Assembly (NCBI GenBank): GCA_012735505.1
Contig: JAAYHE010000003.1
Location: forward strand, 1 to 64,000
Length of the DNA: 64,000 nucleotides
Direction of reading: 5' to 3'
Origin: Bacillota bacterium
GTDB lineage: Bacteria; Bacillota; UBA994; UBA5500
The notes beneath the pieces were generated by a model that did not search any database, was not told where the DNA came from, and saw nothing but the letters and a program-made list of their open reading frames with translations. Position 1 is the stretch's first letter, and the number at the start of each line of letters is the position of its first letter. Positions 47,614 to 55,492 of the stretch are shown here, piece by piece. Position numbers and translations under genes: made by a program.

Positions 47614-48939
47614 GTGGAAAAAGTCTTAAGTCTAATTCCGCAAGGGGTGGAAGCTGAAGTATGGCGGCTGCAAGCAGTCGAACGTTCGGTTAGTATTAAG
47701 GCGCGGGAACTTAAAGGAGTCCAAAAAAAGACCTTAGGCGGTTATGCTTTACGGGTGAGGCGCAACGGCCGTTTAGGTTTTGCTACCACCAGCAGTCCTA
47801 CAGGCATTGAGTGGATGGTGCAGGCTGCTCTGGCAACATCCGAGTTGGGCCAACCGGTAGAGTTTGCTTGGCCACAGGCAAAGGTAGAGAGCCCACCCCT
47901 CAACACCGAATTGGCCGAGTTGACTTCCGAACAACTGATTGCTTATACAAGAGAGTTGGAAGCTGCCGTGCAGAAGGTCAATTCGAACTTTGTAGTGAGC
48001 GCAGGCGCCACTGTGGTGGAAGAGCGGATAGAAGTGGCTAATACTGCCGGTGCCCATGGCACTACGCAAAGAGCCCGTTTAGCTCTCAACTGTGGGGGCG
48101 AGCTGGTTGGCGGCCAGGATATCTTAAATATTTGGGGCGGAGCTACGAGCGGGAAGCTGAACGAGGTAGATCCGGCGGCTATAGTAGAGCGCGCTTTTGG
48201 TCCCTTCCAGGTAGCTCCCGAAGTGGTACCGGCCACTAGTGGTATAATGCCGGTTTTGTTTACTAGTAAGGCGATGAGCAGTATTTTCGTTAGACCCCTT
48301 TTGGCTGGCTTAAACGGCCGCAATGTGCTGCGGGGCACATCGCCACTAGCAGGCAAAGCCGGGCAACAACTTTTTGCCCAGCGGTTGAACCTTATCGATG
48401 ACGCCACCTTGCCTAATGGCCCCAGCAGTGCCAGCATCGACGACGAAGGAACGCCTACGCGGCCTTACCCGCTCATTTCTGATGGTGCGGTAGTTGGCTT
48501 CATTTATGATCTACAAACTGCTGCAAAAGCCGGCACCCAGAGCACCGGCCATGCTCGCAAAATTGGGCGCACCTCTGGTGCACGCCTAAATTCTCTGCCA
48601 GCACCTGGCTACTCGAATGTGATGGTGGAACCGGGCGACAGTTCTTTCGCTCAGCTCTTGCAGGCAGTAGGCGACGGTGTGTTAGTCGATCAAATATCGG
48701 GTACACCTGGATTTAACCCGAGTGGTGAATTTTCGGTGACAGTGCAGCTGGGCTATTTGGTGCGTGGCGGTCAATTGGTGGGTCGTATCAAGAATGCCAT
48801 GGTTTCCGGCAATGTGTTTACCAACTTGAGCAATATTGTTGCCATTGGGCGAGATGTGATGTGGAGTGGCGGCGGCGAGGGCGGCGCTATAGCAGTCCCA
48901 GCTATGGTCATGGATGGTTTGCGGCTCACAGCCAGGTAG
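47614..48939 (+). CDS. TldE/PmbA-like protein (non-HExxxH partner)
   Basis: Adjacent paralogue; IDDEGTPTRPYPLISDGAVVGFIYDLQTAAKAG; NPSGEFSVTVQLGYLVRGGQLVGRIKNAMVSGN. Confidence 0.9.
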   Translation: MEKVLSLIPQGVEAEVWRLQAVERSVSIKARELKGVQKKTLGGYALRVRRNGRLGFATTSSPTGIEWMVQAALATSELGQPVEFAWPQAKVESPPLNTELAELTSEQLIAYTRELEAAVQKVNSNFVVSAGATVVEERIEVANTAGAHGTTQRARLALNCGGELVGGQDILNIWGGATSGKLNEVDPAAIVERAFGPFQVAPEVVPATSGIMPVLFTSKAMSSIFVRPLLAGLNGRNVLRGTSPLAGKAGQQLFAQRLNLIDDATLPNGPSSASIDDEGTPTRPYPLISDGAVVGFIYDLQTAAKAGTQSTGHARKIGRTSGARLNSLPAPGYSNVMVEPGDSSFAQLLQAVGDGVLVDQISGTPGFNPSGEFSVTVQLGYLVRGGQLVGRIKNAMVSGNVFTNLSNIVAIGRDVMWSGGGEGGAIAVPAMVMDGLRLTAR

Positions 48940-49018
48940 AAGATTAACAAAATATTAAGTAACACCTCCTGTGGCTATATCTATGTTATGATAGTCTACA
49001 GCAACAGGGGGTGTCAGA

Positions 49019-50347
49019 TTGAGAGATAAACGTCTAATTGTTGTCGTCACTTTAGTGCTAGGCCTGTTGGGCATTAGCTGGTATTTGGGTATGCAGCTCA
49101 ATCAGGCCAGCATGACCCGGGCAGTAGCTTTTACAGAATACTATCGCATCATGTTAAACAATCTACGCTCGGGCACGAGGGCGCTGAAGGATTACTTAGC
49201 TAATCCGAGCGAAGTCTTGCTGTGGCAAGGCAATTCAGAAATCGCAGCTGCGGCCAATGTTGCCCGCCCTTTGGTCAGCTTGGTGCCTAAGGGCATGAAC
49301 GGTCCTTGGTCGCGCTTTATGCGTAAAGACTGGGATATGATCACCAAGTCGCTAGATAAAGTGAATGAGAGAGCGCGCTACTACCACCCCGACCGCTTGC
49401 CCGCCGCTGACATAAAATATTTGAAAGCCTTGATTGTCGAGCTAGAGTCGATCATCGACGCTATGGATGCACCTATCGTGTCTAATGGTAGTGCCCCAGG
49501 GGTTCGGTTGCGTATGGACGAAGTAGAAAGCATGGGTAAAAAGGTGGATGTGGCAGTAGCTATGGCTGAAAGCTACCTGCTCAACGGCTTATTACCTGCC
49601 GAGGCAAGACATGCCTTTGTGAGCGAAACCGCGGCCGAGATATTGGCTCGTAATGCTTTTGAGCTCGACCTTGATGAATGGCAGTTGAAAGAAGTCAGAC
49701 CAGCGATTATCGAAATTCGCCAGGGGCGAGACTTTCATATTTTGTATTTCACACCCACGCGCCAATACCAGGGTGACAAAACAGGCCTTTTAGTGGGCGT
49801 GCACCGACAGACTGGCGAGATCGTGCTTACCGAGTGGGAAAAACCTGTAGCTAAGACAGCAGAACCCGTTACAGCTAGCCAGTTAGAAGCCTGGGCGTTA
49901 GCGGCCACGGAATCGCTAGAGGGCGAAAAAATGGTTTATGAAATTTATCAGCCCGAGAAAAAGCATCCGTGGGCGGTAGTTGTGCGCTTGCAGAACGATA
50001 TCCCGGTGCTGACCGACTACGTCATTGTCGGCTTTGACCAAGCGACCGGGGAGCTGCTCAAATGGGAGAACCATAACTGGGGTACGAAACTCAGTAATTG
50101 GCAGCCCCGTATGCAATCGGAGGATGTTGTGGCCCGTTTAGCCCTAAAGATTAATGTCTCAGATTTGAGCGGTTTTGAGCATAAAGGTTTGGTCGTAGCT
50201 CGTTCTCAGATTACAGACCAACCGACCTTATGCTACTGGCTAACCTATACTGATCCAGAGTTAATGGGGCAGGTAGAGCCCAAGGTTGGCCATTACTTTG
50301 TTAATGCCAATAATGGGCGTCTCGAGCGAAGCGGCTCTGGCTGGTAA
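49019..50347 (+). CDS. Membrane-anchored protein with PepSY-like C-terminal half (distantly YpeB-like), function unknown
   Basis: N-terminal TM; helical middle; repeated VGVHRQTGEIVLTEW / VGFDQATGELLKWEN / YFVNANNGRLERS PepSY-like strands. Confidence 0.5.
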   Translation: MRDKRLIVVVTLVLGLLGISWYLGMQLNQASMTRAVAFTEYYRIMLNNLRSGTRALKDYLANPSEVLLWQGNSEIAAAANVARPLVSLVPKGMNGPWSRFMRKDWDMITKSLDKVNERARYYHPDRLPAADIKYLKALIVELESIIDAMDAPIVSNGSAPGVRLRMDEVESMGKKVDVAVAMAESYLLNGLLPAEARHAFVSETAAEILARNAFELDLDEWQLKEVRPAIIEIRQGRDFHILYFTPTRQYQGDKTGLLVGVHRQTGEIVLTEWEKPVAKTAEPVTASQLEAWALAATESLEGEKMVYEIYQPEKKHPWAVVVRLQNDIPVLTDYVIVGFDQATGELLKWENHNWGTKLSNWQPRMQSEDVVARLALKINVSDLSGFEHKGLVVARSQITDQPTLCYWLTYTDPELMGQVEPKVGHYFVNANNGRLERSGSGW

Positions 50348-50386
50348 GACTCATGGCTACCGCAAGGTCGGTAAAGGAGGGGTTAG

Positions 50387-50902
50387 ATGAAGGCGTTACT
50401 TGTTATTGATATGCTAGCAGATTTCATTGACAAGGAAGGGGCTTTGTATGTCGGCCCTGAGGGTGAGAAGATCATACCCTTCATTCAGCAGAAGATGCAG
50501 GAATTCAGACAGGAAAAGGCTCCGGTCATCTTTATTTGTGATCACCATGAAAAGGATGACAGCGAATTTGCTATGTTTCCACCTCACTGCATAGCCGGAA
50601 CCCAGGGGAGCAACATCATCGCTGAGCTTGCTGTAGAATCCGACGATAAGATCGTTAGAAAACGTCGCTACTCGGCCTTTTTCGGGACTGATCTTGATAT
50701 TACCCTGCGGGAGCAGGGCGTCGACGAGCTATATCTCGTAGGGGTGTGCACCAACATTTGTGTGCTATATACTGCGGCCGACGCTCGCAACTTAGGGTAT
50801 AAAGTCACTATATTCCGCGATGGTGTAGCCTCTTTCGATTCGGCGGCGCATGATTTTGCGCTGCAGGAGGTAGAGAAAACACTCGGGTGTCAAGTCATAT
50901 AA
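50387..50902 (+). CDS. Cysteine hydrolase (isochorismatase/nicotinamidase-like)
   Basis: ALLVIDMLADFIDKEGALYVGPEGEKI; FICDHHEKDDSEF; KRRYSAFFGTDLD; LYLVGVCTNICVLYTAADARNLGYKV. Confidence 0.92.
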   Translation: MKALLVIDMLADFIDKEGALYVGPEGEKIIPFIQQKMQEFRQEKAPVIFICDHHEKDDSEFAMFPPHCIAGTQGSNIIAELAVESDDKIVRKRRYSAFFGTDLDITLREQGVDELYLVGVCTNICVLYTAADARNLGYKVTIFRDGVASFDSAAHDFALQEVEKTLGCQVI

Positions 50903-50923
50903 TTCTAGGTTAGGGCTTGGCAT

Positions 50924-50975
50924 GGGCGTTCTGCGCCCCGTTTGCATACAAGCGGGGCCTGGCAACGCCCTTTTT
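50924..50975 (+). terminator. Terminator GGGCGTT..GCCCCGTTTG..AAGCGGGGC..AACGCCC + T5
   Basis: Two-part stem plus TTTTT. Confidence 0.8.
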
Positions 50976-50996
50976 GTGTGCCAAAACAAATTTCCC

Positions 50997-51025
50997 TTGA
51001 CAATGTCTTCGTGCTAAGATATGCT
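50997..51025 (+). promoter_or_regulatory. Predicted promoter TTGACA-N17-TATGCT
   Basis: Consensus -35, 17-nt spacer, near-consensus -10. Confidence 0.7.
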
Positions 51026-51040
51026 AAAACCAAGATATAG

Positions 51041-51056
51041 ATACCCCTAGGGGTAT
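51041..51056. promoter_or_regulatory. Perfect palindrome ATACCCCTAGGGGTAT, CsoR/CstR-family-type operator
   Basis: 16-bp perfect palindrome just downstream of the promoter of an operon encoding a CsoR-family regulator. Confidence 0.75.
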
Positions 51057-51079
51057 GGGTATCAGGAGGTGACGAGGTC

Positions 51080-51283
51080 GTGCCCGAATATGATTTTCGC
51101 TGTCCGCAGTGCGGCAAGCGCTTCACCGTGCGCACCTCGATAGCAGAGCGGGAAAAGGTGCGCTGTCCTGCCTGTGGCAGCCAACCAGAGCAAGTGTTTT
51201 CGGCACTAAACTTTAATGTAAGTGCCGCCCCCGACGGCTGCACCGGCTGTGCCCAGTCGGGTTGCCAATGGGCAAGAAGGTAA
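51080..51283 (+). CDS. FmdB-type zinc ribbon small protein
   Basis: MPEYDFRCPQCGKRFTVRTSIAEREKVRCPACGSQPEQVFSALNF; Cys-rich tail CTGCAQSGC; RBS AGGAGGTGA, GTG start. Confidence 0.85.
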   Translation: MPEYDFRCPQCGKRFTVRTSIAEREKVRCPACGSQPEQVFSALNFNVSAAPDGCTGCAQSGCQWARR

Positions 51284-51326
51284 AGAAGATAATGTCCCCT
51301 GCTGCTTAGAGAAGGAGGTATTAGCA

Positions 51327-51647
51327 ATGCAAGTGACCGATGCCAGCTTTGTCAAAGAGGTATTAGAGCACAAGGGAGAACCAGTTTTAGTTGATTTTTG
51401 GGCCCCTTGGTGCATGCCTTGTCGGATTTTAGGCCCCATCATCGATCGCCTTGCTCAGGCCTATGCGGGTAAGGTGAAGGTTGTTAAATTGAACGTGGAT
51501 GAAAACCCAATCATGGCTCAGAAGTATGACATTATGGCTATTCCTACCATGATCGTTTTCCAGGATGGCAAAATAGTAAAGCACATTGCCGGCTTGCTGC
51601 CCGAGGGCCAGCTTAGACAAGTTTTGGAGGAAGTGCTGGCAGCCTAA
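51327..51647 (+). CDS. Thioredoxin (active site WCMPC)
   Basis: VDFWAPWCMPCRILGPIIDRLAQAYAGKVKVVKLNVDENP; ATG 51327 with GAAGGAGGT RBS. Confidence 0.92.
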   Translation: MQVTDASFVKEVLEHKGEPVLVDFWAPWCMPCRILGPIIDRLAQAYAGKVKVVKLNVDENPIMAQKYDIMAIPTMIVFQDGKIVKHIAGLLPEGQLRQVLEEVLAA

Positions 51648-51928
51648 TGCCCAAGGCCTCTGATAATCTAGAGCGGGTCAGACCAGACCTAATTCGGCGC
51701 CTACGCCGTATCGAAGGGCAGGCGCGTGGGTTGCAAGGGATGTTGGCAGACGGGCGCGGATGCGAAGAAATAGTGACCCAGGTTGCCGCTTTGAAGGCAG
51801 CCGTGCAACAGGTGGGCGTGGCGCTAATCGGGTGTGTGCTGGAAAACGAACTGCGCCAGGCTCTAAAAGATGGGAAGGATACTAGTCCTGCTATAGATAA
51901 AGCCAAGAAGCTCTTGAGCAAGCTGTGA
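51647..51928 (+). CDS. CsoR/CstR/FrmR-family (DUF156) transcriptional regulator
   Basis: RRLRRIEGQARGLQGMLADGRGCEEIVTQVAALKAAVQQVGVALIGCVLENEL; ATG overlaps trx stop. Confidence 0.9.
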   Translation: MPKASDNLERVRPDLIRRLRRIEGQARGLQGMLADGRGCEEIVTQVAALKAAVQQVGVALIGCVLENELRQALKDGKDTSPAIDKAKKLLSKL

Positions 51929-51984
51929 ACGAGGTTGTCAAGAAACCCAGCCGGGGCGTGGTGCCGCTGGCTGGGTTTTTGTCT

Positions 51985-52170
51985 TACTTGTCTTAGCAAT
52001 GAAAGAGGGCCCGTTGGGCGTGGCTTTGCGGTCATTCTCGCGCTGGTAGCCAGTGTGGTTGGTAAGAGCTTCGCCGCCAAGAGGAGTGGCCAGAAGTCTG
52101 GGTGTTCAAGTTTCCTGTTGGTCACCTCCTTCTCCTTGGCTTCTTCCCTTTCCAAAGTTAGCAGCTGAAT
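51985..52170 (-). repeat. Dispersed intergenic repeat family, copy D (reverse orientation, diverged)
   Basis: Reverse complement GCCAAGGAG...ACTTCTGGCCACTCCTCTTGGCGGCGAAGCTCTTACCAACCACACTGGCTACCAGCGCGAGAATGACCGC matches copies A and C. Confidence 0.65.
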
Positions 52171-52206
52171 TCGGCGTCCGCTTTTACGTTGGCGGTAGAT
52201 GATGAA

Positions 52207-52434
52207 TACATGTTCGGTACCCCAGTTTCGCAAGAACGTAATGTCTCCCGTGCTTTTGTCCCCGTGAACGAAAAACTCTTACTCCTTGGCGGCACGAACC
52301 CGGTAGCAGACGCAGGTTTTAAGAGCGAAGTGAATTATGCCTGGTGCGAAGAAGATGGCCAAATGGCCTTAATTAAGCTAGTAGTTACGATGGAACAATG
52401 GCAGGAGGAGCGAAAACAATACGCTCGTTTTTAG
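52207..52434 (+). CDS. Small hypothetical protein (start uncertain)
   Basis: ORF in-frame with plausible protein composition SEVNYAWCEEDGQMALIKLVVTMEQWQEERKQYARF; no family recognised. Confidence 0.35.
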   Translation, partial: YMFGTPVSQERNVSRAFVPVNEKLLLLGGTNPVADAGFKSEVNYAWCEEDGQMALIKLVVTMEQWQEERKQYARF

Positions 52435-52583
52435 TACATTGCGAGCTGCTTTGCTAGCAACCCCACAGGCAAATCCCCTCATCCGTAGTGGTCGAGGCTT
52501 TCTATATACCTCCTACGCGCGGCACATGCAGCTCTCTTGTTGCAGGATAATGTATGACGAGAGGGAAATAGCATAAACAGAAT

Positions 52584-53165
52584 ATGAATATGAAAGGAGA
52601 ATTGCGCATGCTATTTGCCAAACCAGGAGAAGAAAATAGCCACGAGACCGTTCGTTTAGCAGTCGAGTATGCCCGGGAGGCGGGAGTGAAACACATAGTA
52701 GTCGCTTCTTACAGCGGCGCAACTGCCGGACTATTAGCTCCTTATGCCAGCGAATTCAATATTGTGGTGGTCGGTCAGGTTTATGGCTTCGGTGGCGACG
52801 GAGCAACCAATCCCATGACACCCGAGGTAAGACGGAAATTAGAAGGCGCAGGTATGAAGGTGTATATGGGCACCCATGTTCTCTCGGGGGCCGAGCGGGG
52901 GCTGAGCAATCGTTTCCAGGGTGTTTATCCTGTAGAAATTGTTGCCCATACCTTGCGCATGTTTAGCCAAGGCGTCAAAGTGGGTGTAGAAATTAGCGTC
53001 ATGGCTCTCGATGCAGGTCTAATACCGCACGGGCAGCCAGTTGTGGCCGTTGGTGGCAGCCGTCGCGGCGCCGACACCGCCATTCTGATTCAACCCGCCC
53101 ACGCGCAGCGCCTTCTTGATACCAAAGTCATCGACGTCATCTGCAAGCCTAAGCCTGCTCACTAA
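52584..53165 (+). CDS. Pyruvate kinase alpha/beta (C-terminal) domain-like protein
   Basis: ENSHETVRLAVEYAREAGVKHIVVASYSGATAGLLAPYASEFNIVVVGQVYGF; free-standing domain. Confidence 0.8.
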   Translation: MNMKGELRMLFAKPGEENSHETVRLAVEYAREAGVKHIVVASYSGATAGLLAPYASEFNIVVVGQVYGFGGDGATNPMTPEVRRKLEGAGMKVYMGTHVLSGAERGLSNRFQGVYPVEIVAHTLRMFSQGVKVGVEISVMALDAGLIPHGQPVVAVGGSRRGADTAILIQPAHAQRLLDTKVIDVICKPKPAH

Positions 53166-54105
53166 CGCAATCTATCACTTGTTCCTCTGTCCCGAAATGG
53201 TTGGCACCCCATACGCCTAGCAAAATTGCCCCTGCACCCAAGGCGTGATACCAATGAAAAGGTTCTCCTCGCAGAGTAACACCGGCTACGATAGACACAA
53301 CCGTGGTTAGATTACTGAATACTGCTGCTTGCGAGGCAGGTAAATGAGATAGGGAATAGTTGACTAAGAAAAAGGCCAACACAGAAGAACCGACGCCTAA
53401 GTAGAGCAAGGCCAACAACACCTGGGGATCGGCTAGGGGCTGGAAGTAGCCAGCTAAACTACCGCTATGCCAGTGGGCAACTAGGGCTAGGATGTTGAAC
53501 ACCAGGGCTCCTGCCCACATCATCACATAGGTGATCTCTACTGGGGTGAACTGGGCGGACGCGCGGCGGGAGGCGATGTTAAATAGGGCCCCTGCCAGTA
53601 CCGCACCTAGGATTAGTGCTAGCCCTAACCAGTTGCCAGCCGCATCGGTGGCATTTTGCTGCCAAGCTATCAACATTACGCCTGCGACAGAAAGAAGCAC
53701 ACAAACAGCCTGCTGCCAGTTTGGCCTTTCTCCCAGGAAGATGGCACTTAGCACAATCACGCAGACAGGGATGAGGGCGATTAGCATCCCTGCCTGCGAG
53801 GATGTGGTCAGGCTTACTCCGTAGGTTTCAAAGAGGAAGTAGGCGACAGGTTCCAGCAGCGCCACCGCTAGCAGCGGACGCCAGTCTTTGCCGCGGGAAC
53901 GCCCTGGAATCAGGGCTAAGTCTAGCTTTAAACAACCGAGGGCGATCAAGGCGGTAATCACCAAGCAAGCCACTGCAAAGCGAAAGCCGATGAGCCGTAA
54001 GGCATCTACCTTGTCTAAAGCGCCTTTAGTAAACATGAAAGATAAGCCGAAGATTGCGGCCGAGCCAATCCCGGCCAGATAGGGTTTAGCACGCGAAAAT
54101 TGCAT
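53149..54105 (-). CDS. DMT/EamA family transporter
   Basis: Ten-TM EamA pattern; AIFGLSFMFTKGALDKVDALRLIGFRF; LPASQAAVFSNLTTVVSIVAGVTLRGEPFHWYHALGAGAILLGVW. Confidence 0.93.
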   Translation of the reverse strand: MQFSRAKPYLAGIGSAAIFGLSFMFTKGALDKVDALRLIGFRFAVACLVITALIALGCLKLDLALIPGRSRGKDWRPLLAVALLEPVAYFLFETYGVSLTTSSQAGMLIALIPVCVIVLSAIFLGERPNWQQAVCVLLSVAGVMLIAWQQNATDAAGNWLGLALILGAVLAGALFNIASRRASAQFTPVEITYVMMWAGALVFNILALVAHWHSGSLAGYFQPLADPQVLLALLYLGVGSSVLAFFLVNYSLSHLPASQAAVFSNLTTVVSIVAGVTLRGEPFHWYHALGAGAILLGVWGANHFGTEEQVIDCVSEQA

Positions 54106-54122
54106 GGCAGAACCTCACTTTA

Positions 54123-55043
54123 CTATTGCTGTATAAGTCTAAGAATCAGGGGCAGGGTAACGAAACATCCCAGCGTGGTAGCAAGAACACCCAAGGCAGT
54201 TTTTTGCCCTTCCCAACCAAAGCGATCTGAAAGCACGATAGAGCGGACGAAAGTGGGCATGCTGGCCAAGATTACTATGAGGGTTTTTGTGTCGTTCGCC
54301 AGCGGTAAAATACTGACCAAGGCAGCCGCTAGCAGGGGCGAGATCAGTAGTTTGCTGATGACGAGAGCCAAAGCTTGTCTGCCGCCTTGGGCAGTGCCCA
54401 CTCTAACCTCAGCCAGAGCTGCACCAGTTAGCAGTAACGCCAGGGGTGAGGTGACGCTCGCCATATTGCTCAAGGATGATTCTATGACCGATGGTAGTTC
54501 CCAATCGACTATGCCTGCACCTGTGCCTACTAGCAAGGCTACAAACGTGGGATTAAACACCTGTTTTAAATTGCTTACCGAAAAGCGAGCAGACTTCGCT
54601 AATAGCCACTGTCCGAGCGACCAGAGGATTAGATCCGAGCCAAAGGAATAGAGCAGCACAACGGCCACCCCTTGGGCGCCAAAAAGTGCGTGGGCAATAG
54701 GTAGGCCCAAATAAATGTTGTTGCCAAACATGTTGAGAAAGGCAAAAAGACGCCTTTCAGCCGGAGGAATGCGCCAGATGGCCGCAACTAAGACGGCGAC
54801 TAGCCCGTTTACAAGGGCGAGGCCGGCACCGAAGAGTAGGGGATAGTAGGAAGTTTGCAGCAGTTCGAGGGTCATACTTTCCCGCATGGAGTTAAAAATG
54901 AACAAGGGTAAAGCAAAGTAATAGAGGAGCTTATTAAGGCCTTGCCTCAGCTCTGGGGTAATTAGCCAGAACTTGGCTAACAGTGCGCCTGTGAGCATGG
55001 TAATCAGTAAAGCGAGCAGATTGTTGAACAATGTTGTAAGCAT
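54123..55043 (-). CDS. AEC (auxin efflux carrier) family transporter
   Basis: Multi-TM; LNKLLYYFALPLFIFNSMRES; FLNMFGNNIYLGLPIAHALFG. Confidence 0.88.
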   Translation of the reverse strand: MLTTLFNNLLALLITMLTGALLAKFWLITPELRQGLNKLLYYFALPLFIFNSMRESMTLELLQTSYYPLLFGAGLALVNGLVAVLVAAIWRIPPAERRLFAFLNMFGNNIYLGLPIAHALFGAQGVAVVLLYSFGSDLILWSLGQWLLAKSARFSVSNLKQVFNPTFVALLVGTGAGIVDWELPSVIESSLSNMASVTSPLALLLTGAALAEVRVGTAQGGRQALALVISKLLISPLLAAALVSILPLANDTKTLIVILASMPTFVRSIVLSDRFGWEGQKTALGVLATTLGCFVTLPLILRLIQQ

Positions 55044-55229
55044 CTTTTGCCTCCGGTATTATTATCTAATTTCATCATAACGTGAAACTAATGTTGGGTA
55101 AATGGGGCAGATTTACAAGTGGGCAAGGAGACGTTTTTGTTCGAACGCAGCCACCGAAGCTGGCTCACTTCGCTTGTTCCGAACATTGACAATGCTCTAG
55201 GGCCGATATATAATGTCTTAGAATAGGGC

Positions 55230-55465
55230 TAGGAAGAGGACTAGTAGTCGCGCCTGCTATCGCCTAGAGAGCTGCGGGTCGGTGCAACGCAGTCGATAGC
55301 GACGATGAACTCGCCTTGGAGCTGGTTGGCTGAAAGCAAGAGTAAGCTAACCCGGCGCCACCGTTAGCGGCATCGAGTGGGGTAGCAATCTGCTACCTAA
55401 TTGGAGTGGTACCACGGAAGTATGGCCTTTCGTCTCCTAGGGAGATGAAAGGCCTTTTGCTATTT
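55230..55465 (+). promoter_or_regulatory. T-box riboswitch (Leu) upstream of leuS
   Basis: GAGTGGTACCACGG T-box; terminator GGCCTTTCGTCTCCTAGGGAGATGAAAGGCCTTTTGC; putative CTC specifier at 55310-55312. Confidence 0.92.
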
Positions 55466-55492
55466 GTAGATAAATGAGAGGAGCGTATTAGA

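Noticed and set aside
47943-48437. 164-aa minus-strand ORF inside the TldE-like gene
   Set aside because: Antisense shadow ORF of a confident coding gene; Ala/Ser/Pro/Arg-rich composition.
51613-52233. 206-aa minus-strand ORF antisense to the CsoR-like gene
   Set aside because: It is antisense to a confident regulator gene and continues into repeat copy D; composition is typical of a spurious antisense ORF.
53531-54651. Plus-strand ORFs antisense to the EamA and AEC transporters
   Set aside because: Antisense shadows of well-supported membrane transporters.
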